In this document: piece after piece, positions 52,409 through 61,743 of the stretch | Numbering within the stretch: position 1 is the stretch's first letter | Layout: every line of letters starts with the position of its first letter | DNA from: Arboricoccus pini | GTDB taxonomy: Bacteria > Pseudomonadota > Alphaproteobacteria > Geminicoccales > Geminicoccaceae | Reading direction: 5' to 3' | Assembly: GCF_900187945.1 (NCBI RefSeq) | Contig: NZ_FYEH01000004.1 | Coordinates: 278,043 to 342,042 of the forward strand | Length of the DNA: 64,000 nucleotides | Program-made: the position numbers and the translations under genes | Notes under the pieces: model-generated | What the model saw: the letters and a program-made list of their open reading frames with translations, nothing else | Database searches by the model: none | What the model was told of the DNA's origin: nothing

Positions 52409-53713
52409 ATGCCCAGATGGATGAAGATCACCTCTTTCATCGTTTTCGTTGCCGCAATCGGTGCTGGAGGCTGGTCCTGGAAGAAGCTCAACACCGCACG
52501 CTCCGACGTCGCCGACGATAAGGTCGTCCTGGCGGATATAACCTCGCCCGATCCCGAAGCGGTCAAACGCGGCGAATATGTGATGCGCACCGCCGACTGC
52601 GCCGCCTGCCACACGGCCGACAAGGGGGTCTTTGCGGGCGCTTATCGAATCTCGACACCTTTCGGCGATCTGCTGAGCTCGAATATAACGCCCGACCGCG
52701 AGAGTGGGATCGGCAAGATGACCGCGCGCGACTTCTTCAATGCCGTTCGGCAAGGCCAAGGCTCAAAAGGCCTTCTTTATCCGGCCATGCCCTTCACTGC
52801 CTATGCCAAGCTTACCGATCAAGACATGCAGGATCTCTGGGCCTATATGGCGACCGTCAAACCAGTCGCCAATAAAGTCGATGAAAATGCGGGCATGCCG
52901 TTCCCTTTTAATGTTCGTCTAGTGATGGCCGGATGGGACGTCCTCTTTTTTGATAATTCCGGATTCTCTGCCGAGAATCACCTTTCGGCGTTAGAGTCAC
53001 GAGGTAAATACTTGGTCGACGCCGGCGGTCACTGCTCGGCCTGTCATAGTCCCCGCAACAGCCTTGGCGCCGAAATTGACAGCGCCTATCTCCAAGGTGG
53101 ACGCCTTGGCGACTGGTATGCGCCGGATCTGACCTCTAGCCCCCATGCCGGGCTAGGTGCTCGCTCGGCCGCAGAGATCACAGAGTATCTGAAGACTGGC
53201 GAGGCCGGTCCGGTTGCGACCGGACCGATGGCCGAGGCAATTGAGCATTCGCTGCAATATATGACCGACGAGGATCTGCAGGCCATAGCGACCTATTTGA
53301 AGTCGCTGCCCGCCGCGACTGACGAAAAACCACCGATGATCGCGGCGACAACGCCCGCGATGCAGCGAGGCGCCTTGCGATATGAGGTGAATTGCGCCGC
53401 CTGTCATGGCGTGGCTGGCGAAGGCATGGGCGGCATGACGGCCGCTTTTGCCGGCAATCACACGCTGCAATCCGACGATGCGACCAATCTGATCCATGTC
53501 ATGCTGGTCGGCGGACGCGCGGCATCGACGCATGCGAAAATCACAGGTGCGGGGATGCCGTCTTTTGCCTGGAAGATGGATGATCGGCAGATCGCAGAGA
53601 CGCTCGATTACATCCGCAATAGCTGGGGCAATAGCGCAGCACCGGTCGAAGCAGCGGAGGTCGGGCGTCTGCGCGAGAGTCTGCGTGCTCAAAGCCCTCT
53701 TCCGCAACACTGA
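52409..53713 (+). CDS. triple-haem cytochrome c subunit of the membrane dehydrogenase
   Basis: The 434-residue protein has an N-terminal membrane anchor (ITSFIVFVAAIGAGGW). Three CxxCH haem sites follow: CAACHT (about 66), CSACHS (about 210) and CAACHG (about 331), the layout of the gluconate/alcohol dehydrogenase cytochrome subunit. It passes electrons from the FAD subunit to ubiquinone or the respiratory chain. The ATG at 52409 follows GGAGG and is 4 bases after the FAD-subunit stop; an earlier start at 52298 would overlap. Confidence 0.94.
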   Translation: MPRWMKITSFIVFVAAIGAGGWSWKKLNTARSDVADDKVVLADITSPDPEAVKRGEYVMRTADCAACHTADKGVFAGAYRISTPFGDLLSSNITPDRESGIGKMTARDFFNAVRQGQGSKGLLYPAMPFTAYAKLTDQDMQDLWAYMATVKPVANKVDENAGMPFPFNVRLVMAGWDVLFFDNSGFSAENHLSALESRGKYLVDAGGHCSACHSPRNSLGAEIDSAYLQGGRLGDWYAPDLTSSPHAGLGARSAAEITEYLKTGEAGPVATGPMAEAIEHSLQYMTDEDLQAIATYLKSLPAATDEKPPMIAATTPAMQRGALRYEVNCAACHGVAGEGMGGMTAAFAGNHTLQSDDATNLIHVMLVGGRAASTHAKITGAGMPSFAWKMDDRQIAETLDYIRNSWGNSAAPVEAAEVGRLRESLRAQSPLPQH

Positions 53714-53769
53714 ACGGAGGAATATGCCGAGTGTGCGGGTAGCGCGTCCCGCACGCTCGAGGGCCTGGC

Positions 53770-54792
53770 ATGTCGAAACGAATTACGATCGCGGACCTGG
53801 CGCGCGCGGCAAGCGTAAGCGTCTCCACGATCGACCGGATCATGAACCGGCGCGGCCCTGTGCAGCGCCAGACCGAAGAACATGTCCTGAGTGTCGCCGA
53901 ACGCATCGGCTTCCACGCCGTCCAAGGTCTAAGGCGCCAACTGGCGGAAACCGCGCCCAAGCGCAAGTTCGGCTTTATCTTGAACCGACGAGATCGCTAT
54001 CTCTATGCTCGTCTGGCATCGCTCCTGATCCATAATGTAACATCGTCACCCCGGATTCACGGCCAGGCGGTGGTCATTCATCTCGAGGACCTATCGCCCA
54101 AGGGCACCGCCGACGCCATCCTGAGGCTCGGCGAGGATTGTGACGCCCTGGCCGGCGTCTGCATCGATCATCCGATGGTCAATGCTGCCGTCGAGAAGCT
54201 TGCCAAGGCGAATGTGCCATTCTGGGCCATGCTGTCTGATCTATCGACTCCAGCCAGGGCTGGGTTTGTCGGCGCCAATGCCACCAAACTCGGCCGGAGT
54301 GCCGGCTGGTTCATGCACCGTCTGCTGCCAACAGGCGGCCGGGTCGCCGTGTTGCTCGGCTCATCGGATTATACCGCCCAATGCCTCTATGAATCGGGTT
54401 TTCGCCAATATTTGAGCCAAAAAGGCAGCAAGATCGACATTCTCGCACCTCGTGAAACAGAAGAGAACGTTGAGCAGGCCTATGCGTTGACCCGCGACAT
54501 CCTGCGGATCCAACCGAATCTAAGCGGGCTCTTTATGGCAGGCGGCGGCATCGATGGGGTCATCCAAGCACTGCAAGACCAGCATCTGACCGATATGACG
54601 CTGGTCAGTACCGAGCTGTCAGAAAAAACCAGGACACATCTTCTACAGGGATCTGTGGATGTCGCGCTTAGTCATCCGGCGGAGGTTGTGGCGACGAACG
54701 TCGTCCACGTCATGGAAAATAACCGTCCTCGGGGGCTCGACGCCATGATCGTCGATGTCGAACATCAGATTATGGTGTCCGAAAGCATATAA
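53770..54792 (+). CDS. LacI-family transcriptional regulator
   Basis: The 340-residue regulator has an N-terminal LacI HTH (ITIADLARAASVSVSTIDRI, VLSVAERIGF) and a type 1 periplasmic-binding-fold sensor (KRKFGFILNRRDRYLYARL, GRVAVLLGSSDYTAQCLYESGF, GLFMAGGGIDGVIQAL). It begins 56 bases after the cytochrome stop and probably belongs to the same transcript, sensing the dehydrogenase substrate or product. Confidence 0.92.
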   Translation: MSKRITIADLARAASVSVSTIDRIMNRRGPVQRQTEEHVLSVAERIGFHAVQGLRRQLAETAPKRKFGFILNRRDRYLYARLASLLIHNVTSSPRIHGQAVVIHLEDLSPKGTADAILRLGEDCDALAGVCIDHPMVNAAVEKLAKANVPFWAMLSDLSTPARAGFVGANATKLGRSAGWFMHRLLPTGGRVAVLLGSSDYTAQCLYESGFRQYLSQKGSKIDILAPRETEENVEQAYALTRDILRIQPNLSGLFMAGGGIDGVIQALQDQHLTDMTLVSTELSEKTRTHLLQGSVDVALSHPAEVVATNVVHVMENNRPRGLDAMIVDVEHQIMVSESI

Positions 54793-55468
54793 AATAAAGA
54801 GAGACGGTTCACTCATATCTTACCTTTATATGCCATATCCAAGAGCGATAACCATAGGACGGCCCCCTCAACCCTATTGATACTTTCATGGCCCTTGGCA
54901 CGGCACAAATCCGTGAGAATCCGCCCGCCATTGGGTCGATCGACAGACAGAACACCGAGAAGCACAGCCCAAATCCGTCACGCAAAGAGTGTTTGCCGCC
55001 GAATGGTTGGCAGCGTGCCTAAGAGACTGCCGTATCGCCTTCCTCTTCTGGTTCCGCCTCCAGGCATATGAGATCGCCACCACAGCGGTCACCCCGTTGA
55101 GGATGCCGTCGACGACGAGATCTTGCGAGGCGACTCATGAACGAGAGATCGCTACTGCGTTCTGGCTCTGTGTCATTTGTAGCACCTCCTGGGCGCCCTC
55201 AGGAGAACAGAAACTACCCTGCTGCCGGGACCGCCGCCGAAAGCTCAAGCGTCAACGCAAGCAGCAACTCAGCCCGAAGTTTGCCAGTCGTTATGCGAAC
55301 CAGAGGCAAAGGCGAGCCTGAAATCCGCCCCCCCGATCCTCTCACGTCCGCTAGTCCGGATCGTGGTGCGGCTCCGCTGCAAGCCCCTGCTCCCTGAGGT
55401 CCAGGCTGACCAGGCCGCTAATGCCGACGCACCCGGACGGCAAATTTCCTCGTCTGTCGCGGATGAGG
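54793..55468. other. gene-poor region
   Basis: No frame longer than about 110 codons, and none with a recognised domain. An 86-codon plus frame (55137-55397) rich in Pro and Ser is probably chance. Confidence 0.45.
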
Positions 55469-55804
55469 CTAGTCATTTCGCATGGCCCTTTCACCGGCAA
55501 ACACGCAGGATATAGTCGTCTGGCCATCGCGGTCATTCAGACTTCTGCTTGGAAAGATTATGATTGATTTGGAGAAGTCGCAAAAACGGGAAATATCTAC
55601 GGTAGGCTGACGAATTTTGAACGGCACTACGATAAGTAATGCGTCCCCAACATGACATTGGACTGTGATGTCGTCAAATAGCTTTCGTCCATCGTCGTCT
55701 ACGACACAGGTATATTGCTGCGCATGAATTGAAGAGATACCCATCAAATGCACAGCAAAACACCATCCGAAAATAGACAACAGGGCCTTAAAACACCGTC
55801 TCAT
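55469..55804 (-). CDS. small secreted hypothetical protein
   Basis: The 111-residue protein has a clear signal peptide MRRCFKALLSIFGWCFAVHL to IHAQ. The mature part has four cysteines (YTCVVDDDGRKLFDDITVQC, RFCDFSKSI, TTISCVF), suggesting two disulfides in a small beta-rich periplasmic domain. The ATG at 55804 is chosen for the signal; the frame opens at 55936. The ribosome site is weak. No family is recognised. Confidence 0.55.
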   Translation of the reverse strand: MRRCFKALLSIFGWCFAVHLMGISSIHAQQYTCVVDDDGRKLFDDITVQCHVGDALLIVVPFKIRQPTVDISRFCDFSKSIIIFPSRSLNDRDGQTTISCVFAGERAMRND

Positions 55805-56278
55805 TGCCAGTCCAACCTTAAATACGAAGTCGGCACCTAGCGTAACGTCTCGCTCAGCGCCAATAGCTGCAATGGGCGCATCACCAAGCAAAACATTTGT
55901 CATCCATTCCTCGCGGTACGTAGCGCCAGCACTCACCCCTCTTTATGACACGCATCGTTGGCTCATCCGCTCAGGCTGAATTGGCGAAGACTAACATTGA
56001 TCACGTATTGCCGTTCGACGGCATGGTACTTCTTATTTCGACAAAAGATCCTAAGTAACGCTCAGAAAATATGCAATACGTTAGGGGATCATTGGCGCCT
56101 GGCCCGACCGCCGGCAAATCAAGGCGAGTCCCGCGTATCTAAGGACTGTAATTTTGCATGCGGACATGCGTTATACAACACTCACCCTTCGAGGCCAGGG
56201 GTTGCCCGACCATAACGGCCGAGCCAATTACGCCCCGTCGGCCACGCCGTAGACGCCCGCATTTTTCCAACTGCGTGG
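55805..56278. other. intergenic, no recognisable gene
   Basis: Nothing supportable in either strand; base composition drops in GC compared with flanking operons. Confidence 0.45.
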
Positions 56279-56494
56279 CTAACGTCGAGGCCGCCCTTCC
56301 AACATTGGCTGGTCACGCGGCGGCGGCGGTGGTGGTAGTGGTCGCTTTCGACGATGACGGCGGCGTCTACGATGCCTGGGTGGCGGGGGTGGTTCATCCC
56401 GCCGTTTGTCTCGATCGGCCCACGCGGGGACGCTGACTCCCCCCTCTGATGCAATCACGCCAAAGAAGGCGATCAGAAGATCTCTTCGGTTCAC
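56279..56494 (-). CDS. small exported Pro/Arg-rich protein
   Basis: The 71-residue peptide starts with a Tat-like signal NRRDLLIAFFGVIASEGG to AWA. The mature part is a low-complexity Arg/Pro tract (DEPPPPPRHRRRRRHRRKRP, LPPPPPPRDQP). The GTG at 56494 with GAGG upstream is preferred. Such peptides occur near cell-envelope genes in Alphaproteobacteria, but function is unknown. The GGC/GGT triplet run in the DNA encodes the basic/proline tract. Confidence 0.5.
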   Translation of the reverse strand: MNRRDLLIAFFGVIASEGGVSVPAWADRDKRRDEPPPPPRHRRRRRHRRKRPLPPPPPPRDQPMLEGRPRR

Positions 56495-57132
56495 GGCCAC
56501 CTCGTCTGTTTGTCGGAAATGCTAGTGATTTTCACGATCCCAGTCTAATTTTACTCTCTTTGGGGTTATCAAAATGATGCTCGCATGGCGTGTCTCAACG
56601 CCGGGCGAGCAGCTAATGCCCGGGCAACATCCCTAGTGCCGATCAGCCTTGCGCCAACCTTCACGCGGAACCGATAACTAGCCTGGAGAAAGGCGGCACA
56701 GCGACAGGCGGCCACAGCATCCAATGCCCCTGCTCATGCAACGTCGTCGGCATCGGTTCCACGCGGCGCGCTGGATCTGCGACCATCCTATGACGGACGG
56801 GAACGCCGCCCTGAAAACCGCCAAAGCCCTCAAATGAGGTTACAGCTCCGGCAACCATATCAATATCTGAAATAATAAAATCTTAGAAGTCAGTTTATTT
56901 ATTATTTTTTATGAATGTGTATTTTCGAAAATAAAATAAAACACAATCTACTATATAATCTAATAATCACATTTTTAATTCACGGATAAGATATAATGAT
57001 ACCATCATTAACTGTGAATTTACGTATTTACATTATTCGCAATACTTAGTGGCGAGAGAACGTAGGACTGATATTCTCGCATTTTGCCATCAACGGCATT
57101 GATTCGGCTGATGTACACGGCGGGATGATATA
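56495..57132. other. AT-rich intergenic segment
   Basis: Positions about 56870-57050 are far richer in A+T than the rest of the window, with long A/T runs and many TATAAT-like strings but no gene. The stretch could be the promoter of the hypothetical gene at 57133, a nucleoid-protein binding site, or imported DNA. Confidence 0.5.
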
Positions 57133-57474
57133 ATGACAGACGAAGCAGAAATAGCACAGGCCGACGAACGTCGGGAACGCGGCCGGCATTTCGACGCCTA
57201 TGAGGCTGACGACGATTTCGATGGAAAAAATCGTACTCTTGCGCGTCCGGCTGCGCACCGACAACGCGGACTGCTCAAGTCAGAAAAACGCCATGGGACG
57301 CGCAAGGAGCCAAGCGGAGCCCATGACAACGCCCAGGCGGCTATCGGCCTTAATACCGAACAGCCCTACCAGCTCGATGAAATATCACCTGAGCACTTGA
57401 TTCATAATAAAAAGTTTGAATGGCGGGGCACGCCCGACGAAGATGAGTACTACGTCAACGCTATAGCCCTCTAA
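57133..57474 (+). CDS. hydrophilic hypothetical protein
   Basis: The 113-residue protein is very polar (ADERRERGRHFDAYEADDDF, KSEKRHGTRKEPSGAHDN) and ends in an acidic-aromatic FEWRGTPDEDEYYVNAIAL. It is probably disordered with a short C-terminal motif. GGATG precedes the ATG at about 8 bases. No family is recognised. It sits just after the AT-rich segment. Confidence 0.45.
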   Translation: MTDEAEIAQADERRERGRHFDAYEADDDFDGKNRTLARPAAHRQRGLLKSEKRHGTRKEPSGAHDNAQAAIGLNTEQPYQLDEISPEHLIHNKKFEWRGTPDEDEYYVNAIAL

Positions 57475-57572
57475 TGCCGCCTTTTACTGACTAACGAGAA
57501 ATCTCGTCGCAATCCCGTCTGCCAGCGTTGCGATTGCAACGCCTTAAATGTCGGATCCGGCGATACTCTTGC

Positions 57573-58364
57573 TCATACGACGTTCTCACGAAGATGAAGG
57601 GCGAATCCAGCTTCGCCTGGACGGCCCAAACCGGGGCGGAGTTGAAGGCTCGGGATAAGATAGTCTCCGCCGTTCTGACGCCGATAGGAGATTGGAGACG
57701 TCGTCGTCAACGTCTGCATCCGCTCCCGCAAGCCGTCGACGACGACGGCGAACCCCGCCTCATCGAGGCGATCTACTCTGTAGGCGACAAAGGGCGGCAG
57801 GACGTCGAAGCCCGGATAATAGAGAACGCCATGATTGATCGGGAACAGGAGATCGTCGATCGGGCCGTTGATGCCGCGGCTGGAGTAGTGTTCCCTCCAG
57901 CCGCCAGTCGTCACGATCAGCATGGCGCGCTTCCCCGTGAAGAGACCTTCGCCGAAACGGTCACCCCAGTGACTGTCGCTGTGTTCGCCCACACCGTAGG
58001 CGAAACCATAGGCGTAAACGCGATCGACCCAGCCTTTGAGGATCGCCGGCATCGAATACCACCAGAGCGGAAACTGGAGGATCAGGGCATCGGCCCATTT
58101 GAGTTTTTCCTGCTCGGCCCTGACGTCATCGGTCAGGGCCGCAGCCACAAAGGCTTCCCCGGACGCTCCAGCAACCTTTAATCGGGCGCCGGGAGCCAGA
58201 GACGGAAAGTCCGCGCGGTCGACCTCCGATTTCCAGCGCATGGCATAGAGGTCGGAAACCTGAACCTCATGGCCTTGCGCCGTGAGTTCCTGAACGGCGA
58301 TATCGCGGAGCGCTCCACCCAGGGAGCGTGGCTCGGGATGAGCGAAAACAAGCAGAACTTTCAT
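57573..58364 (-). CDS. NAD(P)H-quinone oxidoreductase, flavodoxin-like (NQO/MdaB type)
   Basis: The roughly 263-residue protein has a flavodoxin-like N-terminus MKVLLVFAHPEPRSLGGAL (FMN/FAD phosphate site). It also has VSDLYAMRWKSEVDRADF, LILQFPLWWYSMPAILKGW and VDRVYAYGFAYGVGE, typical of the NQO1/NQO2 family. It reduces quinones by two electrons in the cytoplasm. The ATG at 58364 is chosen; a TTG at 58400 would add 12 residues. It diverges from a LysR gene, its likely regulator. Confidence 0.9.
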   Translation of the reverse strand: MKVLLVFAHPEPRSLGGALRDIAVQELTAQGHEVQVSDLYAMRWKSEVDRADFPSLAPGARLKVAGASGEAFVAAALTDDVRAEQEKLKWADALILQFPLWWYSMPAILKGWVDRVYAYGFAYGVGEHSDSHWGDRFGEGLFTGKRAMLIVTTGGWREHYSSRGINGPIDDLLFPINHGVLYYPGFDVLPPFVAYRVDRLDEAGFAVVVDGLRERMQTLTTTSPISYRRQNGGDYLIPSLQLRPGLGRPGEAGFALHLRENVV

Positions 58365-58420
58365 AGGGGCGCCGATCCGAGTGCGTGAAATCGGTTCCAA
58401 GGTAGGCGAAACGCAATTGC

Positions 58421-58436
58421 TCCGGTATATATCGGA
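58421..58436. promoter_or_regulatory. palindrome in the quinone reductase / lysR promoter
   Basis: TCCGGTATATATCGGA has TCCG/CGGA arms around an AT core in the 95-base divergent region. It fits a LysR-type binding site (T-N11-A class), about 24 bases before the lysR ATG. Confidence 0.4.
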
Positions 58437-58459
58437 AATGAATAGGATATTGCCGAATA

Positions 58460-59383
58460 ATGGATAGATCGGACGTCACGCTCGAGCGGATGCGCACCTT
58501 CGTTCGCGTGGCTGAGCGCGGGAGTTTATCCGCCGTCGCCCGGGAACTCGGGGCTGGCCAATCGACCGTGACACGCCATGTACGAGAACTGGAGGAGGCC
58601 GTGGGCTCATCGCTGCTCAGCCGAACGACGCGGCGCGTCACCCTGACCGACGAAGGCAGCCGCTACTACGCGAATTGCCTCCACATTCTTCGCCTCGTTG
58701 AGGAGGCCGGCGAAGAAGTGCGCGACACGCGCGGCACTCCCGCCGGGACAATCCGCCTGTCGTGCACGGCGGCGCTCGGCGTTCGCCACATCGGTCGCCT
58801 GATCTTCGCGTTTCAGGATCGCTATCCCGATATCCGCATCGATCTTAGCCTGACCGATGAGCGGATCGACCTCGTTCGCGACGGCGTCGACATTGCGGTT
58901 CGTCTGGGGCCGCTGACCGACAGCTCGATGAAGCTCCGGGCGCTCGGTGAAAGCCGGCGAGTTCTGGTTGCCGCGCCGAGCTATCTGGCGTCTCGGGGGA
59001 GACCGACCAGCCCAAATGATTTATCTGCGCACAACGGCATTCGCATGTCGAATATTGCAGGGAGCGATGTCCTGGTTTTGCGGGGACCGGACGGCGAGCG
59101 CTGTTCCGTTGCCTTCGGCGGACGTCTGAGCGTCGATCATGGGCTTGCCGCTAGGGAAGCCTTCGTCGCCGGTCGCGGCATCGGCCCTGCCCATCTCTGG
59201 CTTGTCGAGGATCTTCTAGCGGACGGCCGGTTGGAGGTTCTGCTCCCGGACTATTCGTTCGCCACTGTTCCGCTGAACATGCTCATCGTTCCGGAACGGG
59301 CGGGCGTCGCCCGCGTCCGGCTGCTGATCAATTACCTGGTCGTAGAGATTGCTCGCATACCAGGCATTGCATCATCGGGCTGA
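58460..59383 (+). CDS. LysR-family transcriptional regulator
   Basis: The 307-residue regulator has an N-terminal winged HTH (RMRTFVRVAERGSLSAVARE, LGAGQSTVTRHVRELEEAVG, TDEGSRYY). The substrate domain has RLSCTAALGVRHIGRLIFAF and RDGVDIAVRLGPL. It belongs to the common group controlling adjacent oxidoreductases and is divergent from the quinone reductase gene. Confidence 0.93.
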   Translation: MDRSDVTLERMRTFVRVAERGSLSAVARELGAGQSTVTRHVRELEEAVGSSLLSRTTRRVTLTDEGSRYYANCLHILRLVEEAGEEVRDTRGTPAGTIRLSCTAALGVRHIGRLIFAFQDRYPDIRIDLSLTDERIDLVRDGVDIAVRLGPLTDSSMKLRALGESRRVLVAAPSYLASRGRPTSPNDLSAHNGIRMSNIAGSDVLVLRGPDGERCSVAFGGRLSVDHGLAAREAFVAGRGIGPAHLWLVEDLLADGRLEVLLPDYSFATVPLNMLIVPERAGVARVRLLINYLVVEIARIPGIASSG

Positions 59384-59413
59384 GACAAGCCGATCCAAGC
59401 CAAGTCGCTGCGG

Positions 59414-59480
59414 TAATCGGCGGCGTTTGAGTAGCCATCGCGCAGAATATCGCGCCCTAGCGTGTAATCGGCGACGTTTG
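59414..59480. repeat. near-perfect 16-bp direct repeat abutting tRNA-Ser
   Basis: TAATCGGCGGCGTTTG (59414-59429) recurs as TAATCGGCGACGTTTG (59465-59480), one mismatch and 51 bases apart. The second copy touches the encoded CCA end of tRNA-Ser. No integrase gene is nearby, so an attachment-site origin is only a guess. Confidence 0.5.
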
Positions 59481-59572
59481 GCGGAGGGGATGGGATTCGA
59501 ACCCACGATAGGGCTTTAAGGCCCTATAACGGTTTAGCAAACCGCCGCCTTCAGCCTCTCGGCCACCCCTCC
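59479..59572 (-). tRNA. tRNA-Ser (GCT)
   Basis: This is a long class II tRNA on the minus strand. The acceptor GGAGGGG pairs with CCCCTCC, the anticodon loop TTGCTAA gives GCT (serine), the variable arm is long (a TAGGGC/GCCCTA hairpin), the T arm is GGTTCGAATCC, and the CCA end is encoded. Confidence 0.97.
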
Positions 59573-59727
59573 GGCGAAGGGGTTTCTAGAGGCAGACCAG
59601 ATCGTTCGTCAATCATTCCTGCCCACGACGCAAAAATGAACCGCCATGATCAGTGCTCGGCCCTGCCGGCCCATGCCCCAGCAACCCACATCCGTCGAGA
59701 TGCGCGCGGGCTGAGCGGAGACGGCAT

Positions 59728-60768
59728 CTAGGCCTTTCGCGTGACGATCAGTCCGATCGAGGTGCAGTCATACTCAGCCAGGCGAACGCGCAAATGCGGC
59801 TCATGGCTGAACGGTGGCAGGTCGACGTGACCATCGAGGAGGCCGTCGCCACGATTCCAGTCGATCGGCGCTACATGGTGGCCTTGAGTTTCAAGGCGGC
59901 TTGCCAGCGCCTCGATGTCCCGCTTCCGGAAGAGAGAAAGCGGCGGCGTTTCCAGGGTGTCTTCGTTGGACGACAGATTGAACTCGGTCGTATGCACTGC
60001 GATCCCGCCGGGACGGAGCGTCCGCAGCGAGTTCTCGACAAAATCGGCACCGGCAGCAAGTGAGCCTAGATGTTCGAAACAACAGGCAGACCAGCAAAAG
60101 TCGAAACTGCCGTCCAGATCACGCGGGATGTCGTTCATGTCGGCCTCGCGGACCTGGACGAGCCGCTCGAGTTCTTCGTCCGGGCAGATTTTTGGCCGGC
60201 GAAGCTGCAGGAGGGATGATGCATGCTGGTTGGTCTCGGTCCAACCGCTCTCGACCGCCTGCGCCGCTGCCTGATCGGTCGCCACGACCGAGCAGCCGTG
60301 CGCAGCGAACAAGGCGGGCAACGGCTCTGTACCGACGCCAAAACCCAGACCTCGATTTCCAGGCACGAGATAGCCGCGTTCGTGCAGCGCCTGGATGATG
60401 AAGTAGAACTCCCAATGCTTGCGATGCAGGACGAGCGGCAGGTCGATGGCCGCTATCCAATACCGGTGAGCATCGCGCGCGAAGTCGGATTGTGTGCATA
60501 GACCCGACGTGAGTGGAATGGCCGTCGGTGGCGAAGCGGGCACCCCGGGCCTGCCCATCACGTCGGCATAACGGAGCGAATTGATGTCGACACCCATCGT
60601 CGAAGGGGCAGGCTCATGCGCGTCCGCCGTCGGTGATACTGTCCGCACCGCCAGTGCTTCCTGGATCGCCAGCACTTCCTGCGCCGCGAGCGCCGCCTGG
60701 ATCGCACCCAACTGCTTCCGGACTCCCTTCACGCCGATGAATTTTTGTAATTTCTGGCGAATGGCCAT
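59728..60768 (-). CDS. class I SAM-dependent methyltransferase with repeat-containing N-terminus
   Basis: The roughly 346-residue protein starts with a helical stretch containing six-residue repeats (AIQAAL, AAQEVL, AIQEAL). The methyltransferase domain follows from about 125: NRGLGFGVGTEPLPALFAAH (SAM loop), SVVATDQ, FDFCWSACCFEHLG and LRPGGIAVHTTEF. It may modify a glycan or small molecule; similar proteins lie in polysaccharide clusters. The ATG at 60768 with GGGGAA upstream is preferred over a GTG at 60798. It stands alone. Confidence 0.8.
   Translation of the reverse strand: MAIRQKLQKFIGVKGVRKQLGAIQAALAAQEVLAIQEALAVRTVSPTADAHEPAPSTMGVDINSLRYADVMGRPGVPASPPTAIPLTSGLCTQSDFARDAHRYWIAAIDLPLVLHRKHWEFYFIIQALHERGYLVPGNRGLGFGVGTEPLPALFAAHGCSVVATDQAAAQAVESGWTETNQHASSLLQLRRPKICPDEELERLVQVREADMNDIPRDLDGSFDFCWSACCFEHLGSLAAGADFVENSLRTLRPGGIAVHTTEFNLSSNEDTLETPPLSLFRKRDIEALASRLETQGHHVAPIDWNRGDGLLDGHVDLPPFSHEPHLRVRLAEYDCTSIGLIVTRKA
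60650..60703. repeat. 18-bp tandem repeat, three copies, inside the methyltransferase gene
   Basis: Three degenerate 18-base units (GCCAGTGCTTCCTGGATC and variants) stand head to tail at 60650, 60668 and 60686. They encode the six-residue helical repeat of the protein's N-terminus and could vary in number by slippage. Confidence 0.75.
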
Positions 60769-61187
60769 CTGCACTATTCCCCGCTTGATCGACGACACTT
60801 CATAGAGACTTTAGTAGCTGGAGAATGTCCATTATTCGCCGGGCACTTTTTTAATATTTGGTGCCCCTTCCTGGCAGGCGAGGTCGACGGCGCTCCCAAG
60901 CGTCTTGCGGTTGTGAGATGGGCGGGACCGCCGAGGTGACGGAGCATGCCGCCGCTCAGATCCGACCACATTTATCTCGCGCGAGGCCCTCGACGCGGTC
61001 CCGCATGTCGATCGAACAGAGCGAATTGCCATGCGAGGCAGGCTCGCCCCCGGGGCGCTCAAACCTGGCCCGGCACCGCTCATGACCTCTCCTGGAGCAT
61101 CGAGCGCGTCCGGACGCGATATTGGCGGCCAAGACGGGCGGCGACGATCTCGCAGTCGCTCGAATCGAGCGGAAGACGAAGCGATGC
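60769..61187. other. intergenic, no recognisable gene
   Basis: Frames on both strands (for example 60832-61191) are Arg/Ser/Pro-rich and look like chance frames in GC-rich DNA. Confidence 0.45.
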
Positions 61188-61664
61188 TCACTCCTGGTCA
61201 GGCGTTTCCCGGAATGGGTCCGACGAAGGGTCCAGGACACGTCGCTCAAGGCTGCGGAGGATATCCAGGGTCGCTTCCAATTGCTCGGTCGTGATGCCCT
61301 CCATGATCCGGTCGCGAAAGGCGTTGACCGCGGCGTTGATGCGCTCGGCCAGTTGCTCGCCCTCAATCGTCAAAGCGAGTCGCTTTGCGCGCCGGTCGAG
61401 CGGATCCTCCTCACGCGTGATCAAGCCTGACCTGACAAGCTGGTCCAGGTGGCGGACAAGCGATGAGGCGTCTAATCCGAGTTCCTCGGCCAAGTTCTGC
61501 ACCCGCAGGGAACTCCCTGCCCTATGCAACAAGACAAGGGGCCAGGCCTGAGCGTGTGACAGGTTGAAGTCTCGAAGCAGCTCGTTCGCACGCCGCCGCC
61601 AGACGCGGCCAAGGCTGGCATTGACAACAAAGAACTCGAGATTGACAGCACTCCGCGACGGCAT
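61188..61664 (-). CDS. MarR-family transcriptional regulator
   Basis: The 158-residue regulator has the MarR winged helix (SHAQAWPLVLLHRAGSSLRV, LAEELGLDASSLVRHLDQ, LVRSGLITREEDPLDRRAKR). The ATG at 61664 is preferred because the alternative at 61754 would run through an inverted repeat and a TTGACA-like promoter element. It diverges from a FUSC exporter gene and probably represses it until an aromatic or toxic compound binds. Confidence 0.9.
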   Translation of the reverse strand: MPSRSAVNLEFFVVNASLGRVWRRRANELLRDFNLSHAQAWPLVLLHRAGSSLRVQNLAEELGLDASSLVRHLDQLVRSGLITREEDPLDRRAKRLALTIEGEQLAERINAAVNAFRDRIMEGITTEQLEATLDILRSLERRVLDPSSDPFRETPDQE

Positions 61665-61743
61665 GGCACGTTCAGGCCTCGTTCCTGCTGATGGATCAAC
61701 GGAGCGTCGATGGAATGGACGCGGGCAAGTGTCAATAATTACC

